From Mactromeris polynyma (lineage: Eukaryota; Mollusca; Bivalvia; Venerida; Mactridae), in the NCBI GenBank assembly GCA_032209605.1, contig JASFXZ010000028.1:9732981-9796980 (forward strand): a DNA stretch of 64,000 bases, read 5' to 3'. The notes under the pieces are model-generated. The model did no database searches. It was given only the letters and a program-made list of their open reading frames with translations, and was not told where the DNA came from. Shown here one piece after another: positions 60,893 to 64,000 of this stretch (position 1 is the stretch's first letter; the number at the start of each line of letters is the position of its first letter). A program made the position numbers and the translations under genes.

Positions 60893-61674
60893 TTTATATT
60901 GACCAAGGCATTCCAAATGAATCAAAATTTACATTCGCATTAGGGTGGCCTTACCTTAAGTTGCACTGGTGTTTCAGTTGTCACTTTTAGCTTAACTATT
61001 CAACATGCTTGTCTTTCAACATATCTTTCAAGTCTTTTTAAGTTATAAGTTTAATATATTGATATCAAATTGTTCACACAAAAAATCACAAAACTATTGC
61101 TTTTTGGTAACATCCATACTACCTGATAGAACTATAACATCAATTCCAAGAAACGTCAGAAGTTAGATGTGATACATGTGTGTGCGTCAAAATGTATATA
61201 ATATACATCATACTACCATTACTTTTCAAATGAAAATGAGCTTGACCATACCGTATGCAATTACTTAAAATATTGATATTGTATAGAAACATTTTGTTAA
61301 TCTTTTCTATTGTTTGCACTAAGTATAAAATTGATATTTATAGAAGGGTACGGATAATATACAATGAAACTGTCTGGAGGTCATTATTCGAATTATAAAT
61401 ATTCCAATGTTTTATTAATATCATTAAGACACCGTAGGCAGCGGATGTTCAAAGCAACAATTACAGGCTTCTGAAAACAGACCTATCGTGTAATATTTAG
61501 AGAATTTATAAAATTTCAATGGAGTGTATGATTTATATTCATCAATATGTGTGGGTTTTGAAATTGGAATAAAAACAAAGTCATAAAGTACCAGTATTAC
61601 AAAAAGCAGTATCATGGACTTTGATATTTGTTCAGTAGCAGAGTGAAAAGAAGAAAATTGTAGAAAATTCGAAT

Positions 61675-61925
61675 TTGCTCATATTTAGTGATGAATGCGG
61701 TCATTTACATTGCACATTTGGTAAAACAACAACACACATTTTAGACAACATCACAAATGTGTTGAATGACAAAAACAACTTCATCAAAATCCACAGGGCA
61801 AATGTAAAGGCAACAAACAATGTATTTACATCAAGAACTGCGAACAGTTACAACAATTGTATCTATAGCGAAAACAACAGCAATTATTTAACAAAATCTC
61901 ACAGCAACCTTTCAAACACTGACAA
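61675..61925 (+). other. Arm-conserved segment with parallel open frame (copy 2)
   Basis: Reverse-complement partner of 15865-16105. The plus-strand frame contains DECGHLHCTFGK and SNTDKGNM, the latter also present in the arm 1 frame (PSNTDKGNM). Possible relic coding sequence of the duplicated unit; unidentified. Confidence 0.35.
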
Positions 61926-63045
61926 AGGCAATATGTGCAAAACAATTATGTTAACAATAGAGAATATCAATGATCTTTTACATAACAAGCAATTATATTA
62001 TACATTTCTTAATAAGCATTTATATCATTCGTCGTGGCTTTGACAAAAATCTTTATTTCAACGTAATAATGTGGTTAGCAACAATTAAATTATGATATAA
62101 CTTCACCGCAAATAGACCATAACTGGGTCAATGCGTTTTAATCCGTGGCACTATAGAACACATACCCCATTAATTAAAAGTATGAGTATAGTGCTGCTAG
62201 ATTAACCGCGAAAAGATTTATGATCTTATAAGACCGATCCATGCCGATTTAGGTAAGGAAATGCTCTCGAGCGTAAAGCTATAACTGCAGTTTCTATCAA
62301 CACAGATCCGCGGTTTTTTCTCCGTCAACCTTGCGGGCAAATACGAACATTTCAATACACATACTTTGAAATAAGACAGTCCGGGAAATATTCCCATACG
62401 ATCGCGGTTAATAAAAGCACACTATAACATTGGGTTAAATTATTAAGCAATTTAGAAGTCAAATAAAGCACCTTTGAACTAATTTGTCATTCTGTTTTAT
62501 GTCGTTTTGTGGCTTTGTAAAGTGGTTGTTCAAGGCCGTCTTGTTATCTGATGAATTACTAGGCAAAAAATGCCACGAAATGTGAAGAAGCAAACGTCAT
62601 TGTGAAAATAAAGTATCAGGTGTTCTCGATATAAAATGAAGAAGCGTGGCAGATGGGAACCACACTTACATTAAAGGTCTTCCTCGTGTAGATCCTATGA
62701 CATTTAATTTAATGCGTAATAGGAAAGGTAAAACAGAAAAAATGAAGGTCCGGAGAGAGGGATGGAATCAAACAAGGCATAGAGTAGCATAAAGATACGC
62801 GTGACATTTGTATGAAAACTTGCATTTAATGACAATGTTATCGATTTATTGAAATCGCGTGAGTGTACCTTATTTCTGTGTTGAAAAAAAGCATTGCAAA
62901 ACTTCATTGGCATCCACCTTATTGTATACAGATTTGTTACTGAAATTCATTAATCTCAGATTGTACACATCTTTATTAGACAGAACATGCTTTAACTTTC
63001 TGATACATATCTGCGTTCTCTATAGATAACTTCTTCATCATGAAA

Positions 63046-64000
63046 TTAAAACTTAATTACCATTATCGGTTTTATAGGCAATAATTTTTTTTTCCAAAGA
63101 ATTGGCTATGCTATCACAAACTCGCTTTCAATTTCGCATGAAGCATCTTACATACTGCTCGTTAAATTGCAGACATGCTGAGTGCATTAATTTTATTGAA
63201 AAATAAAAGGGTTAAGAATGAAAATCAGAGCATGTCTGTAATTAATATTTATACTGAACAATATCATATGAGTCCATGCACTTGAGAGCTGTAAGAAAGA
63301 AAGCTGTTACATCTAAGTAGACATATTGTACAAGGTCTTTTAGAGCAGATATAAACAACTGATAGCATAGTTTAGTTGCCGAAAGTATAGATGCGCACAT
63401 GATTAGAAACATCTCGACAAAACTTATTGAACACAATGTCTTTTGCCTTCGTTGTACAGTAAAAACTCACCTAAATACATGTACCACCTCAATAATAAGA
63501 CTACCTCACCAAAAGACCACCTCAATAATAAGACTACCTCAATAATAAGACCACCCCAATAATAAGACTACCTCAATAATAAGACTACCTCAATAATAAG
63601 ACCACCCCAATAATAAGACTACCTCAATAATAAGACTACCTCACCAAAAGACCACCTCAATAATAAGACTACCTCAATAATAAGACCACCCCAATAATAA
63701 GACTACCTCAATAATAAGACTACCTCAATAATAAGACCACCCCAATAATAAGACCACCTCAAAATTACGAACCTAATTGTCTTGTCCATTGTCACTGTTT
63801 TGCTCTTTATTTAACCTCAATATTAAGACCAACTCAATAAGAAGTTTTAGGGGGCCCCAAAGCTGGTCCTGTTATTGAGGTTTTACTTTATATAATATAT
63901 GATAAATAGTCGCCGATGTAATTTGGATAGTTGGGACTAGAAGCGTTGAAGTTACGATGTCACACTATGTTTCACAAGTATTGCTGCGCAATGCAACAAT
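63046..64000. other. Gene-free; pogo-like MITE
   Basis: Beyond arm 2 only the MITE at 63457-63888 is recognised. Confidence 0.55.
63457..63888. mobile_element. 432-bp pogo-like MITE with internal 17-bp tandem array
   Basis: The left end CAGTAAAAACTC and right end GAGGTTTTACTT are imperfect inverted repeats flanked by TA (63455-63456; 63889-63890). Between about 63490 and 63765 the subterminal word ACCTCAATAATAAGACT is repeated in tandem, some copies ACCCCAATAATAAGACC. No coding capacity. It resembles the fragment at 44528-44694. Confidence 0.75.

Larger units (their letters stand above)
60119..60955. mobile_element. 837-bp transposable element with TTAA target duplication
   Basis: The block is bounded by TTAA at 60115-60118 and 60956-60959 and by short inverted ends GGTAAGACCAC (60119-60129) and GTGGCCTTACC (60945-60955). 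Arm 1 shows the uninterrupted site GCAACTTAAGC near 16909, i.e. a single TTAA. TTAA targeting is typical of piggyBac-type transposases, but the ends do not start CCC as classic piggyBac ends do, so the superfamily is open. It contains no transposase frame and is non-autonomous. Inside are a perfect hairpin (60503-60569) and a tRNA-like sequence (60828-60892). Confidence 0.75.
56225..63045 (-). repeat. Arm 2 of the large inverted duplication
   Basis: Reverse-complement partner of 11580-21452, separated from it by about 34.8 kb that contains the HEPN-NACHT-LRR gene. Easily checked anchors: GTGTGAGATATA-type end at 56237-56275 against 21409-21450; the CGACACCACGC block at 57675-57690 against 20055-20070; TAGGCTTGGCAT at 58577-58588 against 19105-19116; CACAGGTGTTTAGTCATACC at 59595-59614 against 17450-17470; CCTACGGTGTCTTAATG at 61420-61436 against 16466-16482. 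Arm 2 lacks the 13.19-15.86 kb block and the 17.61-19.03 kb block of arm 1, has one copy of a unit that is tandem in arm 1, and carries its own 837-bp insertion. Confidence 0.85.

Overview
This is a stretch of animal nuclear DNA, very probably from a bivalve mollusc. It is AT-rich, almost gene-free, has spliceosomal GT-AG introns, and is full of decayed transposons. The bivalve reading rests on a DZIP3-like HEPN + NACHT + LRR gene of a type greatly expanded in bivalves, a 2A-like leader exon, a tRNA-SINE with a bivalve-like body, and mollusc-type short repeats. Species is not resolvable by eye.

Layout. 1-11.5 kb: intergenic DNA with dispersed repeats and a Penelope-like RT fossil. 11.6-21.45 kb: arm 1 of a large, old inverted duplication. 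21.5-26.9 kb: a fold-back repeat, a GC-rich repeat, and a likely BEL/Pao 5' LTR edge with primer-binding site. 27.0-29.5 kb, minus strand: an N-terminal exon ending in a 2A-like NPGP motif, a broken Tc1/mariner transposase, and an unknown reading frame. 29.9-36.3 kb, plus strand: the one convincing gene, four exons giving at least 1107 residues with an N-terminal DZIP3-like HEPN domain (RNase-type R-x4-H motif built across an intron), a helical linker, a NACHT ATPase and LRR-like repeats. 36.9-56.2 kb: SINE, minisatellites, a 0.9-kb fold-back, TA-flanked pogo/Tigger-like elements. 56.2-63.0 kb: arm 2 of the inverted duplication. 63.46-63.89 kb: another pogo-like element.

A repeat family here called R1 (up to about 420-440 bp, no known relatives that I recognise) occurs at least 17 times in both orientations, and two others (R2, R3) recur several times. 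Comparing the two arms shows which insertions came after the duplication; one is an 837-bp element with TTAA target duplication and an intact empty site in the other arm.

The biologically interesting unit is the HEPN-NACHT-LRR receptor. Its plan (sensor repeats, NTPase switch, possible RNase effector) parallels antiviral NLR/STAND proteins. A 2A-type leader exon with exactly the splice phase the HEPN exon needs lies 2.7 kb away on the opposite strand. Exon calls are by eye from splice signals and phase; arm boundaries and repeat edges are approximate.
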